64,000 nt of DNA. Origin: Rhodospirillaceae bacterium. GTDB lineage: Bacteria > Pseudomonadota > Alphaproteobacteria > UBA828. Below the pieces are notes generated by a model. The model worked only from the letters and a program-made list of their open reading frames with translations. It was not told the DNA's origin and did not search any database. The position numbers were made by a program, and so were the translations under genes. How positions within the stretch are numbered: position 1 is the first letter of the stretch; the number at the start of each line of letters is the position of its first letter. The stretch spans positions 62,001 to 126,000 of the forward strand of contig PBVE01000023.1 in the NCBI GenBank assembly GCA_002728135.1, read 5' to 3'. Positions 18,238-27,477 of the stretch are shown here, one piece after another.

Positions 18238-19308
18238 TTATTCTCTTAAAACACGATTATTATATTTAACAATTTCAAGATCTGACTGAACCATTTCAGT
18301 AACTAAATCAGTAAACGAAGTGGTGTGTTCCCAATCAAGTATTTTTTTAGCTTTACTTGGGTCTCCTAATAACAAATCTACTTCAGTTGGTCGAAAGTAA
18401 CGTGGGTCAACCTCTACCACAACTGATCCAGTTTTTTTACTTATGCCTTTTTCATTTATTCCACTGCCAGTCCAATCAATAATTGTATCTGTTTGAAGAA
18501 AGGCTAATTCTACAAATTCTCGGACTGAATGTGCCTCTCCAGTTGCTAGTATGTAGTCATCTGGCTCAGGTTGTTGAAGGATACGCCACATACCATCAAC
18601 ATAGTCGCGTGCGTGGCCCCAGTCTCGTTTTGCATCAAGATTGCCCAGATAAAGTTTTTCTTGAATTCCTAAATGAATTGCTGCAACTGCCCTTGTTATT
18701 TTCCGGGTAACAAAAGTTTCACCTCTTATAGGACTTTCATGGTTGAATAAAATACCATTTGAAGCATGGTAACCGTAAGCTTCACGATAGTTGACAGTAA
18801 TCCAATAAGCATAAAGCTTTGCAGCTGCATAGGGGCTTCTTGGGTAAAAAGGTGTTGTTTCTAGTTGAGGTACTTCTTTGACTTTTCCATAAAGTTCAGA
18901 AGTAGAAGCTTGATAAAACCTACTGGAGTTTCCAAGCCCCAGTATCCTTAGAGCTTCTAGTAATCTCAAAGTACCAAGTGCGTCTGCATTTGCAGTATAT
19001 TCTGGTGTTTCAAAGCTCACTTGAACATGGCTTTGTGCGGCAAGGTTATAAATCTCGTCAGGTTGGATATCTTGAAGTAACCTAATAAGATTGGTTGCAT
19101 CTGTCATATCGCCATAGTGCATACGAAAATTAACATCACCTATGTGAGGATCTTTATAAATATGATCTAATCTCTCTGTATTAAAAGATGAGGATCGACG
19201 TTTTATACCATGAACCATATAACCTTTTCTTAGTAAGAACTCAGCAAGTAGGGCACCATCTTGACCAGTGACGCCGGTAATTAATGCAGTTTTAACTTTA
19301 TTCATCAT
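18238..19308 (-). CDS. gmd: GDP-mannose 4,6-dehydratase
   Basis: Extended SDR enzyme (356 aa) converting GDP-mannose to GDP-4-keto-6-deoxymannose. The glycine motif [16 protein letters not shown], the substrate motif [16 protein letters not shown], and the catalytic STSELYGK and [15 protein letters not shown] regions are all present. The open frame reaches a TTG at 19320, but tandem ATGs at 19308 and 19305 with GGGA upstream are better starts. First gene of the leftward gmd-fcl-gmhB-gmhA run. A DmhA-like role on GDP-heptose is an alternative. Confidence 0.93.
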   Translation of the reverse strand: MMNKVKTALITGVTGQDGALLAEFLLRKGYMVHGIKRRSSSFNTERLDHIYKDPHIGDVNFRMHYGDMTDATNLIRLLQDIQPDEIYNLAAQSHVQVSFETPEYTANADALGTLRLLEALRILGLGNSSRFYQASTSELYGKVKEVPQLETTPFYPRSPYAAAKLYAYWITVNYREAYGYHASNGILFNHESPIRGETFVTRKITRAVAAIHLGIQEKLYLGNLDAKRDWGHARDYVDGMWRILQQPEPDDYILATGEAHSVREFVELAFLQTDTIIDWTGSGINEKGISKKTGSVVVEVDPRYFRPTEVDLLLGDPSKAKKILDWEHTTSFTDLVTEMVQSDLEIVKYNNRVLRE

Positions 19309-19386
19309 ATTAGTTCCCAATATTATTCACTGCATGTTAAACGGTATTTGCAGAGTCTACTAGCGAATGATTGGAGTAGTTGCAAT

Positions 19387-20976
19387 ATGAGAGATTTTCA
19401 GTTACCTGGACGCTCCCCTGTTTTTGGTTTAAGGGGAGCAGCTGCTACCTCACATCCCCTAGCAACAGGGGTTGCGTTAGATATACTAAAATCAGGCGGT
19501 AATGCCATTGACTCTGCAGTAGCAGCAGCAGCCACTTTGGCAGTGGTAGAACCACAGTCAACAGGTGTTGGTGGTGATTGTTTTGCACTGTGTTCGTTCA
19601 AAGGTATAGTTCCTCCTATTGCAATTAATGGATCTGGTGCAGCTGCAAAGGATATAGATATTAACTGGTTTAAAACTAATGGTTTAACTCAGATTGAACC
19701 TGAGTCCCCTCATGCTATTACTGTTCCTGGAGCTCTGAGAACATGGGCTAAGTTAGTTAATGACTATGGAACTCAAAATCTAAGTAAATTACTTAAGCCA
19801 GCAATAAATTATGCTAGAGATGGATATGTTGTTACCCCAAGAGTTGCGTTGGATTGGGAAGAACAAGTTGATAAACTTTCCAAATGTCCTCATTCAGCAA
19901 AAACATACTTAGTTTCTGGTCGATCACCCAGTGCGGGAAGTGTTCACAGACAGCCTGTACTTGCAGACACTTTATCAAAAATTTCTGAATTTGGCGTGGA
20001 TGAATTTTATTCTGGTAGCATAGCTAGAGATATTGTGACGTATCTGAGGGGTTTAGGTAGTGCATTAAATATTGATGATTTTGCTTCATTTGAACCCCAA
20101 TACGTAAAACCGATTTATACAAATTATCGTGGTTACGATGTTTATGAGTGTCCCCCAAATGGCCAAGGGATAACAGCACTTATGATTCTCAATATTTTAT
20201 GCGGTTACGATATGGGATCTTTTGATGCTTTAGGAACTGACCGGTTTCATTTGCAGGCAGAGGCCACTCGCCTTGCGTATAGAGATAGGTTTAAATACTT
20301 GGCAGATCCTGATAAATCCTTAGTGCCAATAGAAAAATTATTATCTGAATCATACGCAGAGGAGCTGAGGTCACAAATCTCTTTAAACAAAGTTATGCCT
20401 TTTATTAAAAATAACTCTGAGATTCGACATCGAGACACAGTATATCTCTCAGTAGTCGATTCTGATGGAACTGCAGTGTCCTTTATAAATTCTCTTTTTC
20501 ATCCCTTTGGTTCTGGCCTTTGTGAGCCGAAAAGCGGTGTTATACTTCAAAATAGAGGCTCAGGGTTTTCCTTAGATCCTAAAAGTCCCAACTGTATTGC
20601 ACCAGGCAAGAGACCTATGCACACCATTATTCCCGGCATCTTGGCTAAAAATAATAAAACATTAATGTCTTTTGGTGTCATGGGTGGTCATTATCAAGCA
20701 TGCGGTCATGCACATTTATTATTAAATCTTATAGATTATAAGATGGATCCCCAAGAAGCTTTGGATGCTCCACGTGCATTTCACACTGATGGGATATATG
20801 AGCTTGAAAAAACTATTTCCAGACAAGTCAAAGAAAAACTTGAATCTAGAGGTCATGATACTCGTTGGTCAAAAACTCCTATAGGTGGAGGCCAATTAAT
20901 TTGCATAAATCCCTCCAACGGGGTTCTGACGGCAGCCTCAGAATTTCGCAAAGATGGCCTTGCGTTGAGTTGGTAA
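19387..20976 (+). CDS. ggt: Gamma-glutamyltransferase (YwrD-like, no signal peptide)
   Basis: An N-terminal nucleophile hydrolase (529 aa) that cleaves gamma-glutamyl compounds such as glutathione. The small-subunit nucleophile is Thr351 in HRDTVYLSVVD, where the precursor should self-cleave; GKRPMHTIIPGI and GVMGGHYQACGHAHLL are further family motifs. I start at ATG 19387 (MRDFQLPGRSPVFG); ATG 19348 is possible but lacks support. Neither start gives a signal peptide, unlike the periplasmic enzyme of enterobacteria, so a cytoplasmic role is likely. It converges on panE with 18 bases between stops. Confidence 0.9.
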   Translation: MRDFQLPGRSPVFGLRGAAATSHPLATGVALDILKSGGNAIDSAVAAAATLAVVEPQSTGVGGDCFALCSFKGIVPPIAINGSGAAAKDIDINWFKTNGLTQIEPESPHAITVPGALRTWAKLVNDYGTQNLSKLLKPAINYARDGYVVTPRVALDWEEQVDKLSKCPHSAKTYLVSGRSPSAGSVHRQPVLADTLSKISEFGVDEFYSGSIARDIVTYLRGLGSALNIDDFASFEPQYVKPIYTNYRGYDVYECPPNGQGITALMILNILCGYDMGSFDALGTDRFHLQAEATRLAYRDRFKYLADPDKSLVPIEKLLSESYAEELRSQISLNKVMPFIKNNSEIRHRDTVYLSVVDSDGTAVSFINSLFHPFGSGLCEPKSGVILQNRGSGFSLDPKSPNCIAPGKRPMHTIIPGILAKNNKTLMSFGVMGGHYQACGHAHLLLNLIDYKMDPQEALDAPRAFHTDGIYELEKTISRQVKEKLESRGHDTRWSKTPIGGGQLICINPSNGVLTAASEFRKDGLALSW

Positions 20977-20994
20977 ATTGTTGAAAATCTCTAA

Positions 20995-21993
20995 TCAAGG
21001 CTTCATTTTTTGAAATGTGCTGGAGTTTTTGACACGATTTTTTAAAAGAGAATAAACGGTATCTATAACTGGAGTATGTATTTCCAAAAGATCTCCAATT
21101 TCATTAATGGCACCAAGCAATGCGTCAATCTCAATTGGGCGACCAAGTATAAGATCTTGTAGCATTGATGTACGATGATGTCCTACAGCTTTAGCCCCAG
21201 CTATTCGGGTATCAACGTCAATGTTAAATCTAACGCCTAATTTTTCTGCTATTATTTGAGCTTCAAGCATCATTTTTCTAACTATATCTTGAGTTCCAAG
21301 ATCGCTAGCAATATTTTCAAGAGTTTGACCTGTAAGTGCACTAATAGGATTGAATGCAATATTACCCCATAATTTAACCCAAATATCGGATCTAATATCT
21401 TTTCTTATTGGAGCTTTGAATCCTGATTTGATTAGAGTTTCACTGAGCTTTGAAACTCGTTCTGATTTATTTCCGTCAAGTTCTCCAATAGGTAAACGAT
21501 TTTGGCTTATGTGAGGTTGTATACCCACAATTCCAGGAGAAATAATTTCTGCAGCAGGGTATATAACTGAGCCTATAACACGACTTGGTTTAATTATCTC
21601 CCACTGTTTTTTTTGAGGGTCAACGGATTTTAATTGATAATTCTTCCAAGGGCCTTCTAAATTATAAAAATACCACCAGGGAACACCGTTTTGTGCTGTT
21701 ACTACAGTGGTTTTAGGCCCTAATAATGGTAACAAAGAATCAGCAACAGAAGCAGATGTATGAGCCTTTAGGGTTATAAAAACATAATCTTGTATACCAG
21801 CATCGTTCGGGTCATTAAAGCATTGAGGAAAAGAAATTTTTTCATTGTTTCCTAAACGAAGCCTAACACCATTTTTTTTCATAGATTCATGATGTAGTCC
21901 TCTAGATATAAGCGTTACGTCAGCTCCAGCTAAACTTAGCTCTCCCCCTAGGTATGACCCTATAGCCCCTGCTCCAAACATGCAAAAACGCAC
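20995..21993 (-). CDS. Ketopantoate reductase family protein (PanE/ApbA)
   Basis: A 332-aa NADPH-dependent 2-dehydropantoate 2-reductase family member. The Rossmann motif MFGAGAIGSYLGGEL is at the N-terminus, and the C-terminal helical domain has KLWGNIAFNPISALTG and the HHRTSMLQDLILGRPIEIDALLGA-type region (given in parts). Its GTG start shares one base with the TAG stop of the CoA ligase upstream, so the two are translated together. That coupling and several PanE-like paralogues in this family leave open a role on another 2-oxo acid rather than pantothenate synthesis. Confidence 0.85.
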   Translation of the reverse strand: MRFCMFGAGAIGSYLGGELSLAGADVTLISRGLHHESMKKNGVRLRLGNNEKISFPQCFNDPNDAGIQDYVFITLKAHTSASVADSLLPLLGPKTTVVTAQNGVPWWYFYNLEGPWKNYQLKSVDPQKKQWEIIKPSRVIGSVIYPAAEIISPGIVGIQPHISQNRLPIGELDGNKSERVSKLSETLIKSGFKAPIRKDIRSDIWVKLWGNIAFNPISALTGQTLENIASDLGTQDIVRKMMLEAQIIAEKLGVRFNIDVDTRIAGAKAVGHHRTSMLQDLILGRPIEIDALLGAINEIGDLLEIHTPVIDTVYSLLKNRVKNSSTFQKMKP

Positions 21994-23513
21994 TAGATTA
22001 GCTCCAATTTTTTAGCTAAGCCCATTCTTTGTAATTTACCTGTAGCACCCTTTGGTATTTCCTCAACAAATAATATTTTGTTTGGAATCTTAAAGTCTGA
22101 TAACTTTTTTGATAAAAAATGCTTTAGCTCTGTTTCAGATATTTGTTTGTGAGGGTTTAGAACAACTACAGCTGCAACATCTTCACCTAAGTTTTTGTGA
22201 GGAACTGAGAATGTTACGGCCTGATGGATCGAAGGGTGTTGTTGTAATACATTATCTATTTCATATGGAGATATTTTTTCGCCTCCACGATTAATAATCT
22301 CCTTTAGGCGTCCAGTAAGATATAGATAACCATCATTATCAATGTATCCCTGGTCACCAGTGCGAAACCATCTTTTTATAAAAGAACTAATATTAGCATT
22401 TATGTTATTTTCATAACCTGAAGTTACATTATTTCCCTTAATTACAACCTCACCAATTTTATTTGGCGATAAAATTTCTCCAGACTCATTCATAATTTCT
22501 ACTTCAGGTCCCGAGGCTAGCCCAACAGATCCTGGAATTCTCTTTCCAGGTGGGAGGGGATTACTTGTCATCTGATGTGAAGCCTCTGTCATGCCATAGG
22601 ATTCAATTACAGAAGTATTAAATGTTTTTTCAAGATTGTTCATAACTGCAGGGGGGAGAGAAGCAGACGAAGACCTTACAAATCTAAGAATATTTTTACT
22701 AACAGTTTCTTTATTTCTTTCAGCACGTGACAGTATAGCCTGATGCATAGTAGGTACTGCTGTGTACCATGTAGGTTTCTCACTATCTAACCAAGAAAAA
22801 AAACTCAGTGCATTGAACCCTGGAGTGCATGATATGCTGGCGCCAGCATATAATGAGGATAAGATTGCACCAATTAAACCATGTATATGAAAAAGTGGCA
22901 TGATATTAAGACATTTATCATTTGGATTTAATCTTAGTGAAGATGAAATATTATGTGCAGAAGTGATAATATTTTTATGACTAAGTGGAACAATTTTTGG
23001 TTTTGATGTTGTCCCAGAAGTATGCAAAATTAATGCAATATCATTCTCTGATAATTTTTGTTTTTTCTTAATATAACCACATGTATTTCCATGAAGGTTA
23101 TATGTGCCAGCTGGTGAATTATTTTCTGGGATGAGATTGATTACTTGAATGCCAAGATTTTTAGCAGCCATTACTGCTGGACCGTTTTCACCTGATTGAA
23201 CTATTAATGCGTTAGCATTTAAGTCAGAAAGATAAAATTCATATTCTTCAGTGCGGTAATTTGGATTAAGAGGAGCTGCAGTAGCACCAGAGGAAACAGA
23301 TATAAAAGCTGTAGCCATTTCTGGACCGTTAGGAATTATTATTGCTACTCTGTCATTTCTATTGATTCCAAAAGCATTTAGTTTTGATATAGTATTTTGC
23401 ACAAGTGAATTAAGTTGTCCGTATGAAATGGGTGGTCTTCCAGGTGAAAAGATAGCTGGAGAAATCTGGTCATGAGCTTGAATTATATCGCTGATGGTCT
23501 TGTTTTTTCTCAT
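21993..23513 (-). CDS. AMP-forming acyl-CoA ligase, Pcs60/AAE3 (oxalate-CoA ligase)-like
   Basis: An adenylate-forming CoA ligase (506 aa from ATG 23513; the frame extends to a TTG at 23567). The P-loop is ILHTSGTTSKPKIVPLSHKN, the A5 motif is YGMTEASHQMTSNPLPPG, and the hinge and catalytic lysine regions are YLTGRLKEIINRGGEKISP and PKGATGKLQR. The HQMTSNPLP sequence is characteristic of the Pcs60/AAE3 branch whose plant and yeast members activate oxalate. Substrate is inferred from that resemblance. It is coupled to the PanE-like reductase downstream. Confidence 0.88.
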   Translation of the reverse strand: MRKNKTISDIIQAHDQISPAIFSPGRPPISYGQLNSLVQNTISKLNAFGINRNDRVAIIIPNGPEMATAFISVSSGATAAPLNPNYRTEEYEFYLSDLNANALIVQSGENGPAVMAAKNLGIQVINLIPENNSPAGTYNLHGNTCGYIKKKQKLSENDIALILHTSGTTSKPKIVPLSHKNIITSAHNISSSLRLNPNDKCLNIMPLFHIHGLIGAILSSLYAGASISCTPGFNALSFFSWLDSEKPTWYTAVPTMHQAILSRAERNKETVSKNILRFVRSSSASLPPAVMNNLEKTFNTSVIESYGMTEASHQMTSNPLPPGKRIPGSVGLASGPEVEIMNESGEILSPNKIGEVVIKGNNVTSGYENNINANISSFIKRWFRTGDQGYIDNDGYLYLTGRLKEIINRGGEKISPYEIDNVLQQHPSIHQAVTFSVPHKNLGEDVAAVVVLNPHKQISETELKHFLSKKLSDFKIPNKILFVEEIPKGATGKLQRMGLAKKLELI

Positions 23514-23811
23514 AAAAATCCGATTAGTTTGAGTATTGTTTAGATGGGAAGAAGAATACGAGATCAAATCTAGATAAATCCTAGAAATTATTTTATTAAT
23601 TTATCACTGAAGGTTTTTTTACCAAGCTGTTTTTATTGAATGTATGTTCGTATTCTGTCAGCAAAAATAGTTATGTGCAAATTTATATCTCAATTAATAG
23701 CTTACTTTTTGATTACAGAATATAAACAAGAAACATACTTTTAGTGTTATGCTCTTAGAATAGATCGCACTATAAATAAGAATTTCATTCGTTGAACACT
23801 AAGGAGAGAAA

Positions 23812-24534
23812 ATGAGTAAGATAGTTCTTGTTACCGGTGGAACTCGTGGTATTGGAGCAGGTATTGCGGTTGGGTTAAAAGAGGCTGGCCATAAAGTTGT
23901 GGTGAACTACAATGCTGACGAAGAATCTGCAAAAAACTTTCAAAATAAGACTGGAATTTCTGTTTATAGATGGGATGTAAGTGACTTTGATTCGTCAAAA
24001 AAGGGTATCTCAAAAGTTATTAATGACTTAGTTCCCATTGAAGTGCTTGTAAATAATGCTGGAACTGCTTCAGACTCAAGGTTCGAAAATATGACACTTG
24101 AGAAATGGCATAAAGTTCAAAAAGTAAATATCGATTCGGTTTTTATAATGTCAAAACTTGTTTATCCAAGTATGATTGAAAAAAAATGGGGTAGAATAAT
24201 CAATATAGGTTCTATGAATGGTCAGGCTGGACAGCTTAACCAAGTAAATTATGTGGCATCAAAAGCAGGAATGCATGGTTTTACAAAAGCACTTGCATTG
24301 GAAGCAGCAAAATACGGTATAACCGTAAATTCAATAGCACCTGGATATGTTGATACATACTTAATTAGTGAAATGCCTGATCGTATTATGCAAAAAATAC
24401 TGGATGCATCTCCTGTGCGTCGTCTTGGCCTCGAAGAAGAAGTAGCACATGCTGTAAATTTTTTGATAGATGAAAAAGCATCTTGGATGACGGGTTCAAC
24501 AATTTCAATGAATGGTGGTACTCATATGTATTAA
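23812..24534 (+). CDS. phaB: Acetoacetyl-CoA reductase-like SDR (PhaB type)
   Basis: A classical short-chain dehydrogenase (240 aa) resembling PhaB, which reduces acetoacetyl-CoA to (R)-3-hydroxybutyryl-CoA. TGGTRGIGAGIA binds NADPH, NNAG lies near residue 80, and the catalytic Ser-Tyr-Lys is in NIGSMNGQAGQLNQVNYVAS followed by KAGM. AAGGAGAG lies seven bases before the ATG. No PHA synthase or thiolase is nearby, so FabG-like activity in another pathway is possible. It stands alone after a 298-base AT-rich gap in which I saw only promoter-like sequence. Confidence 0.86.
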   Translation: MSKIVLVTGGTRGIGAGIAVGLKEAGHKVVVNYNADEESAKNFQNKTGISVYRWDVSDFDSSKKGISKVINDLVPIEVLVNNAGTASDSRFENMTLEKWHKVQKVNIDSVFIMSKLVYPSMIEKKWGRIINIGSMNGQAGQLNQVNYVASKAGMHGFTKALALEAAKYGITVNSIAPGYVDTYLISEMPDRIMQKILDASPVRRLGLEEEVAHAVNFLIDEKASWMTGSTISMNGGTHMY

Positions 24535-24576
24535 TTATAAATAGAATTATTAGTAGATAGCTAAATTATTTTGATT

Positions 24577-25206
24577 TTATTTTCTAGATAAAAGAAATAT
24601 TGCTTGTGCTCCAAACAAATTTGCAAGTGAGCCTGTCCCTAAAAACTTAACAGCCCGGCCTCGTGAGTTTATCTGAAAGCCACTTAGGATTAAATGACCG
24701 TCTTTCTTACATAGGTTTACAAAATCTCTGATAGTACACGGATGTATATTTGCCGTACTCCACCAAGTAGTATCATCACTTTCTTGTATAGGAATCCGTC
24801 CTTGAATTAGTAGATGTAATCTATATCTCCAGTATCCTGCGTTAGGTATAGAAACAATTGCATGGGTTCCAATTCTTAGTAATTCAAGTAATATTTCTCT
24901 GGGATGGTGGATAGCTGGAAGGGTTTGTCCTAGAATCACATAGTCAAAAGCATCACTAGGATAGTCGTAAAGATCAGTATTTGCATCACCCTGAATTACA
25001 GAAAGTCCTCTACGAACAGAGGCATTTACTCCTTCCGGGCTTATTTCAATCCCTTTGCCGTCAACATTCTTTTCCTTTTCAAGAAGTTCTAGTAAAGTTC
25101 CGTCGCTACACCCAATATCAAGAACTCTTGATCCAGGCTGAACAATATCGGCTATAAGCCTGAAGTCGCCTCTAATTGAGCTAGAAGAGTCAGTTTTAGT
25201 CTTCAT
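24577..25206 (-). CDS. metW: Methionine biosynthesis protein MetW
   Basis: A methyltransferase-fold protein (209 aa) that accompanies MetX in many proteobacteria and supports homoserine acylation or methionine synthesis. The SAM-fold motif [16 protein letters not shown] is near residues 24-39, with [20 protein letters not shown] and [15 protein letters not shown] further on. Its ATG overlaps the metX stop by four bases (ATGA), indicating coupled translation. Confidence 0.95.
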   Translation of the reverse strand: MKTKTDSSSSIRGDFRLIADIVQPGSRVLDIGCSDGTLLELLEKEKNVDGKGIEISPEGVNASVRRGLSVIQGDANTDLYDYPSDAFDYVILGQTLPAIHHPREILLELLRIGTHAIVSIPNAGYWRYRLHLLIQGRIPIQESDDTTWWSTANIHPCTIRDFVNLCKKDGHLILSGFQINSRGRAVKFLGTGSLANLFGAQAIFLLSRK

Positions 25207-26393
25207 GGTGCCGCTATCCCTTGGTGCCTAGCAGCACCATTTAAAAAGCCGGATAGAATTTGAAACAAATCTGGTTCATCTAGTAAGAATGCATCATGAC
25301 CTTTGTCGCTATCAACCTCCACAAAGCTGACATTTGCAGCAGCAGCATTTAATGCACGAACTATCTCTCTACTTTCAGCTGTAGGATATAACCAATCACT
25401 TGTGAAAGAAACTAAGCAAAAACGTGATACAGATTTTTGGAATGCAGCAGATAACACACCGCCATGTTCTTTTGCTAAGTCAAAATAATCCATAGCACGA
25501 GTAATATATAGGTATGAGTTCGCATCAAATCTATTCACAAAACTTTCACCTTGATATCTGAGGTAACTCTCGACCTGAAAATCTGCATCAAAGGCATATG
25601 ATAAATCTGATCGGTCCTGAAGGTCACGACCAAATTTTTTATGTAATGCAGTTTCAGATAGATAAGTTATATGTGCTGCCATTCTAGCTACGGCAAGACC
25701 ACGCTCTGGTTGAACTTTTTTATCTAAAAATTCTCCACCGTGCCAGTCAGGGTCTGCCATGATGGCTTGTCTACCAACCTCATGAAAAGCTATATTTTGA
25801 GCAGAATGACGAGCTGCAGCCGCTATTGGAATTACACTAAACACTTTTTCGGGAAAATCGGCTGCCCATTGGAGAGCTTGCATTCCTCCCATTGAGCCAC
25901 CAATAACACAGAAAAGCTCTTCTATACCTAGTTTTTCAATAAGTAGTGCTTGGGTTAATACCATATCTTTAATGGTGATGAGTGGGAATTCCGTCCCAAA
26001 AGGTTTTTTGGTAACAGGGTTGATAGAACCTGGCCCAGTAGTCCCCATGCAGCCACCTAAAACATTTGAACAAATAATAAAATATCTATCTGTGTCGAGA
26101 ACCTTACCTGGTCCAACCATCAATTCCCACCAACCAGAGCGTTTAGTAAGAGGATGAGGGCCTAGAACGTGTTGATCACCAGTTAATGCATGGCAAACCA
26201 AAATTGCATTTGATCTATTAGAATTTAATTTTCCCCATGTTCTATAGGCGACTGTTATAGGCCCTAGATTTTGTCCTGAAGACAAAACTAGTGGTTCCGT
26301 ATCTGCTACTACTATTGTTTTGTCTGGTTCTGATGCGACAACAATTGGTTCTGAGCTCTCATCATTGGATGACGGTTGCAAATTTTGTGTCAT
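25203..26393 (-). CDS. metX: Homoserine O-acyltransferase MetX
   Basis: An alpha/beta-hydrolase fold acyltransferase (396 aa) that activates homoserine for methionine synthesis. The nucleophile elbow is [12 protein letters not shown], the catalytic Asp lies in SFTSDWLYP and the His in [18 protein letters not shown] and [10 protein letters not shown] are family motifs. Acetyl versus succinyl specificity cannot be told by eye. An N-terminal extension of about 30 residues (rich in Glu/Val/Ser) precedes the conserved core. No SAM-II riboswitch was recognised in the 166 bases upstream. Confidence 0.95.
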   Translation of the reverse strand: MTQNLQPSSNDESSEPIVVASEPDKTIVVADTEPLVLSSGQNLGPITVAYRTWGKLNSNRSNAILVCHALTGDQHVLGPHPLTKRSGWWELMVGPGKVLDTDRYFIICSNVLGGCMGTTGPGSINPVTKKPFGTEFPLITIKDMVLTQALLIEKLGIEELFCVIGGSMGGMQALQWAADFPEKVFSVIPIAAAARHSAQNIAFHEVGRQAIMADPDWHGGEFLDKKVQPERGLAVARMAAHITYLSETALHKKFGRDLQDRSDLSYAFDADFQVESYLRYQGESFVNRFDANSYLYITRAMDYFDLAKEHGGVLSAAFQKSVSRFCLVSFTSDWLYPTAESREIVRALNAAAANVSFVEVDSDKGHDAFLLDEPDLFQILSGFLNGAARHQGIAAP

Positions 26394-26559
26394 AATTTCC
26401 TTCTTTCCACACTAACCATGATTAGTAGCCGATATCTTCGCAAAAAGACAATTTGTTAGTAAGGAATTGGCATAAGTTAATATAAAGTCAATGTTTTGTT
26501 TAATTTTATATCAAGTAGGGTTTCCAGATGGCTTATATTCACATATGTATACTCATTAA

Positions 26560-27456
26560 ATGACAAATGATAATGATATAATGAAGCCACTAGAAACTTT
26601 GCGCAAAGAAATTGATTCAATTGATGATGAAATTCATTCATTGTTAATGCGACGTGCTGGGATAGCCAGTGATGTAAGCAAAGTTAAAAAGAATTTATCA
26701 GATTCAAAGCTTTTTATTAGGCCTGCAAGAGAAGCACAAATTTTAAGGAATTTAACTGATAAAAATGATGGTAACTTCCCCAATAGTTTAATCGTGAGAA
26801 TTTGGAGAGAAATTATTTCTGCAACACTAGCTCTAGAATCTGATTTTGCAATATCTGTATTCGTCCCAAATGATACTAAGTTAGGATTGGCATATGAATT
26901 ACTAGCTCGCAAATACTTCGGTATGGATACGCCACTAAAAGTAGTTGGAACTGAGAGTGGAGTTTTACGCTCTGTTCGTGATGGAAAATCTACAGTCGGT
27001 GTACTTCCCGTGCCACATGATGACAGTTTCAACAATAATGATAGTCCTTGGTGGACAATTTTTGCATCTGGTGGAGATGACAGACCAATGATAATTGCTC
27101 GTTTACCTTGGTGTAATAATCCTCGGGATGCCATTGAAGGACTTGAAGCCCTCTCAGTGGCATGTGTTAAGCCAGAGTCAACAGGCGATGATATAACATA
27201 TGTTGCCCTTAGATTTATAAAACCTATTAGTAGGGAAAAAATTGGAAAAGTAATGCAAGATTCAGGACTTTCTATGAGAGGGGCTATGATTGCTAATACA
27301 CGGGACAAAAATAGTGATACACATTGGCAATTATTTGAAATAGATGGATTCGTTTCTGAGAAAGACCCAAGGCTTGAGAGCTTGAATAAAATGATGGGAG
27401 ATACATTAGATTTTTTGAGAGTCTTGGGGTCTTATGCAAGACCTATGCGAACATAA
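26560..27456 (+). CDS. Chorismate mutase with degenerate prephenate dehydratase-like region
   Basis: A 298-aa protein. Residues about 9-95 are an AroQ-type chorismate mutase domain (LRKEIDSIDDEIHSLLMRRA, then VKKNLSD and a REAQILRNL helix). Residues about 100-210 resemble the ligand-binding fold of prephenate dehydratase (YFGMDTPLKVV, VGVLPVP), but the catalytic Thr-Arg-Phe reads as ALRF in TYVALRFIKP. The end (about 215-290, HWQLFEIDGF) looks like an ACT domain. I infer active chorismate mutase plus an inactive, possibly regulatory, tail. First gene of an operon with an aminotransferase and tyrC. Confidence 0.8.
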   Translation: MTNDNDIMKPLETLRKEIDSIDDEIHSLLMRRAGIASDVSKVKKNLSDSKLFIRPAREAQILRNLTDKNDGNFPNSLIVRIWREIISATLALESDFAISVFVPNDTKLGLAYELLARKYFGMDTPLKVVGTESGVLRSVRDGKSTVGVLPVPHDDSFNNNDSPWWTIFASGGDDRPMIIARLPWCNNPRDAIEGLEALSVACVKPESTGDDITYVALRFIKPISREKIGKVMQDSGLSMRGAMIANTRDKNSDTHWQLFEIDGFVSEKDPRLESLNKMMGDTLDFLRVLGSYARPMRT

Positions 27457-27477
27457 TTTGAAGAGTTAAGAAAAATT

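Noticed and set aside
26394-26559. Possible SAM-II-type riboswitch upstream of metX
   Set aside because: Only a 5-bp inverted repeat (26411-26426) was seen; the conserved SAM-II pseudoknot sequence blocks were not recognised.
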